From Gracilimonas sp. (lineage in GTDB: Bacteria > Bacteroidota > Rhodothermia > Balneolales > Balneolaceae): a stretch of DNA of 64,000 nt. Below, piece after piece: positions 62,268 through 64,000 of this stretch; within the stretch, counting starts at the first letter, position 1; every line of letters starts with the position of its first letter. The notes under the pieces were generated by a model. The model searched no databases. It was given only the letters and a program-made list of their open reading frames with translations, and was not told where the DNA came from. The DNA lies in contig NZ_JABURM010000005.1 of assembly GCF_014762685.1 (NCBI RefSeq), forward strand, positions 2,046,001 through 2,110,000. Reading direction: 5' to 3'. The translations under genes and the position numbers were made by a program.

Positions 62268-63314
62268 TCATTTATCAATTTTATACTTTGTGATCATTGG
62301 TACATTATTGCTCTCCAAAATATAAAAAGAATCACTTGCTTCATGATAGGCGAAGTCTATGACGTAATAATCCTCCGGTACATTTTCATAAATATGGGAT
62401 TTTTGATAGGAAAGGCTGTCATTGTTAAAAAGGTATTCATCAATTACAATTTTGCGGCCTTGGCGGCTGACAAAAACCCGGTTTTCATGCACATCAAACG
62501 TTCTGTTCACAGATGTAAGTTTAACTCTACCGGTACTTGATGGGGTAACATTTTCCCGATTGGAAGTTGGATTGATATAGTCCAGAATCAACTTCGTGGA
62601 ATCCGGCACCAATTCTGAAAGATCCTGTTCAATGATCAGTTCCCCATCCGTTGTGTATGCCCTATATATCGGAAAATACACAAAAACCAAGTGAACGATA
62701 TCATTTTCCAACTGGATGAAAGGCCAGCTTATCCCTGCAGGCAATGGTTCATCTGCCGTTAAATAGTCTCCAAAGGCGCGTTTTTTCTCCCCTTTCTTGC
62801 TATAAACCCCAATTAATTTTTCTTCTGAAGAAGCAACAGAACCAAACGACCCTGGGGCAAATCCATATATGGTATCACCGGCAACATCAAATTCAACAAA
62901 CCATGACTCGGAAATAATCGAATGGGAAGAATCTTTAGTTGTGCTAAATGTGACCATTCTGAAACCATCGCTTACATATATCCATTCATTATCAGTATCT
63001 ATGAGTTGTGGGTATTCATATTCACCGGGTCCCCGGCCTTGTCGCCCATAGCTGCGTATATATTCCCCCGAAACATCTACCTGAAATACTGAAGGGATAC
63101 CAAAATCAGTTATAAAAATAGAGCCCTCATCGTCCAATGACATATTCCTTGGACTAGAAAAAATAAAGTCACCTTCATAACCAATTGAAAGTACAGGATT
63201 CAAATTATTATGCTCACCAATATCTTCTGTATGGGTGTTTTGTTCACCGCAAGAGACTAGCATACATAGAATAAGGATGACAGATATGTATTTAAAATCC
63301 ATTGAGTATTTCAT
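62268..63314 (-). CDS. 6-bladed beta-propeller lipoprotein
   Basis: This 348-residue lipoprotein has a lipobox (LVSCGEQN, Cys22) and an NHL/6-bladed-propeller-like sequence with repeated D-x-x-G-x-[IV]-[FY] strands: LDDEGSIFITDFG, VDVSGEYIRSYGRQGRGPGEY and DTDNEWIYVSD. The RQGRGPGEY motif is typical of Bacteroidota 6-bladed beta-propeller proteins. The role is unknown; it may bind ligands at the outer surface. It is convergent with the RND operon, with a 14-base gap. Confidence 0.82.
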   Translation of the reverse strand: MKYSMDFKYISVILILCMLVSCGEQNTHTEDIGEHNNLNPVLSIGYEGDFIFSSPRNMSLDDEGSIFITDFGIPSVFQVDVSGEYIRSYGRQGRGPGEYEYPQLIDTDNEWIYVSDGFRMVTFSTTKDSSHSIISESWFVEFDVAGDTIYGFAPGSFGSVASSEEKLIGVYSKKGEKKRAFGDYLTADEPLPAGISWPFIQLENDIVHLVFVYFPIYRAYTTDGELIIEQDLSELVPDSTKLILDYINPTSNRENVTPSSTGRVKLTSVNRTFDVHENRVFVSRQGRKIVIDEYLFNNDSLSYQKSHIYENVPEDYYVIDFAYHEASDSFYILESNNVPMITKYKIDK

Positions 63315-63556
63315 TGTTATTATGAGATCTATTCATCTACTCTGAAAGGATTTTCTAAATCCAATTACAATAAAAACAATAAATATTTAAGAATCTGAGG
63401 AATTATTACGTGGTAACAAGCCTGAAACAATTCGGTCTTAAAACCTTACAACTCATTGTAATAGAACAAAAAATTAAAGTAAAATCCTCTTTCAAATATG
63501 GAAATTGGAACGTGATTAGCCTATACTTGTTTTAAAGACTAAAAAGGAGAATTATC

Positions 63557-63880
63557 ATGAGCAGATCATCAGGTTTTTTATCAGGAATTATTTCAGGAGC
63601 AATTGTTGGTGCTGTATTTGCATTGCTTTATGCACCCGACACGGGGAAAAATACACGCGACCGGCTTTCATACAAGCTCAGCAATTATTACGATGAGTTA
63701 AATGACCTCATCGACCAATTGCGGGAAGAAAAAGAATTATTGGTTTCCGAAGCCAAGGAAAAAGGCGATAAAGTAGTGCTTGAGGCCAAAGAAAAGGCGG
63801 AAGGGCTTATTAAGGAAGCCGAAGATCTTTTGGAATCCATTGAAACGGCCAAGGAAAAGACAGCTAAGAAAAAAGGCTGA
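63557..63880 (+). CDS. YtxH-domain protein
   Basis: This 107-residue protein has an N-terminal Gly/Ala-rich membrane segment (SGIISGAIVGAVFALLYAPDTGKNTRDRL, residues 9-37) matching YtxH, then a long Lys/Glu/Ala coiled-coil tail (about 40-107). YtxH proteins are small, often stress-induced and of unclear role. AAGGAG lies at 63544-63549 with normal spacing, supporting the ATG at 63557. A terminator follows at 63907. Confidence 0.9.
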   Translation: MSRSSGFLSGIISGAIVGAVFALLYAPDTGKNTRDRLSYKLSNYYDELNDLIDQLREEKELLVSEAKEKGDKVVLEAKEKAEGLIKEAEDLLESIETAKEKTAKKKG

Positions 63881-63906
63881 TTCTTTTGCACCTTATTTAA
63901 CTTTGT

Positions 63907-63940
63907 AGCCTCTCTTGTAATCTACGAGTGAGGCTTTTTT
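63907..63940 (+). terminator. Intrinsic terminator after the YtxH gene
   Basis: AGCCTC (63907-63912) pairs with GAGGCT (63930-63935), the stem continuing inward with CTTGTA/TACGAG (one G-U), followed by TTTTTT. It lies 26 bases after the YtxH stop codon. Confidence 0.85.
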
Positions 63941-64000
63941 ATACCTTGCATTTTTCCGATGCTTTGGGTAATTCCCGGTACATTATAATTTAACCGTCGG

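Overview
The window is a stretch of bacterial chromosome from a Gram-negative, moderately AT-rich heterotroph. It shows two TonB-type proteins, RND efflux permeases, many lipoproteins with Cys lipoboxes, tandem MacB/FtsX-type permeases of about 800 residues starting M-[LFI]-K-N-Y, a type-3 (archaeal/eukaryotic-like) prolyl-tRNA synthetase, a bacilliredoxin, S9/M20 secreted peptidases and a CrtI phytoene desaturase. This combination fits the Bacteroidota/Balneolota group best, with Balneolaceae as my best guess; this is inference from gene content, not a measured phylogeny. No rRNA, CRISPR array, transposase, integrase or phage gene is visible.

Layout. (1) 1-13145: five tandem paralogous ABC permeases followed by one ATP-binding protein, with duplicated hairpin spacers after permeases 1 and 2 and duplicated ECF-sigma-like promoters before permeases 4 and 5. 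(2) 13189-21526: a dUTPase/dCTP-deaminase-fold protein and a run of exported hydrolases (S9 peptidase, amidase, M20 peptidase, serine hydrolase), plus an unknown 87-residue protein coupled to the serine hydrolase. (3) 21645-28591: an orphan sixth permease, the NfeD protease-slipin pair, a MscS channel and a single-domain response regulator. (4) 28754-31650: redox genes (bacilliredoxin, Mn-type superoxide dismutase, a transhydrogenase-like flavoprotein without redox cysteines). (5) 31753-36507: aspS overlapped by a DUF429 gene, a repeat-rich 525-base gap, a NarL/LuxR-type regulator that lacks the phospho-acceptor Asp, a TM2 protein and a CAU tRNA. (6) 36690-45740: proS, nnr-vanZ, two TonB genes, Nudix-DUF1844, DUF1015-serC, rhomboid and tRNA-Thr(CGU). 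(7) 45854-54369: RlpA, CrtI, a PAS histidine kinase, a penicillin-acylase-family lipoprotein, a small membrane protein, a second amidase and a transaldolase-like aldolase. (8) 54564-62253: an RND tripartite efflux operon (adaptor plus two different permeases, no outer-membrane factor). (9) 62268-63880: a beta-propeller lipoprotein and a YtxH protein.

How the parts may work together. The 5' array probably supplies several permeases to one shared ATPase and may be switched on by envelope stress through an ECF sigma factor. NfeD/slipin, MscS, rhomboid, the RND system and YtxH also act at the envelope. The amidases, peptidases and acylase suggest peptide or amide scavenging outside the cytoplasm. 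Most remaining genes are housekeeping (aspS, proS, serC, nnr, sodA).

The most interesting signals are the duplicated ECF-like promoters, the near-identical hairpin spacers and homogenised 3' ends in the permease array, the Asp-less regulator beside palindromes and a possible small RNA, and several families of palindromic intergenic repeats. I did not identify a clear-cut new defence or biosynthetic system.
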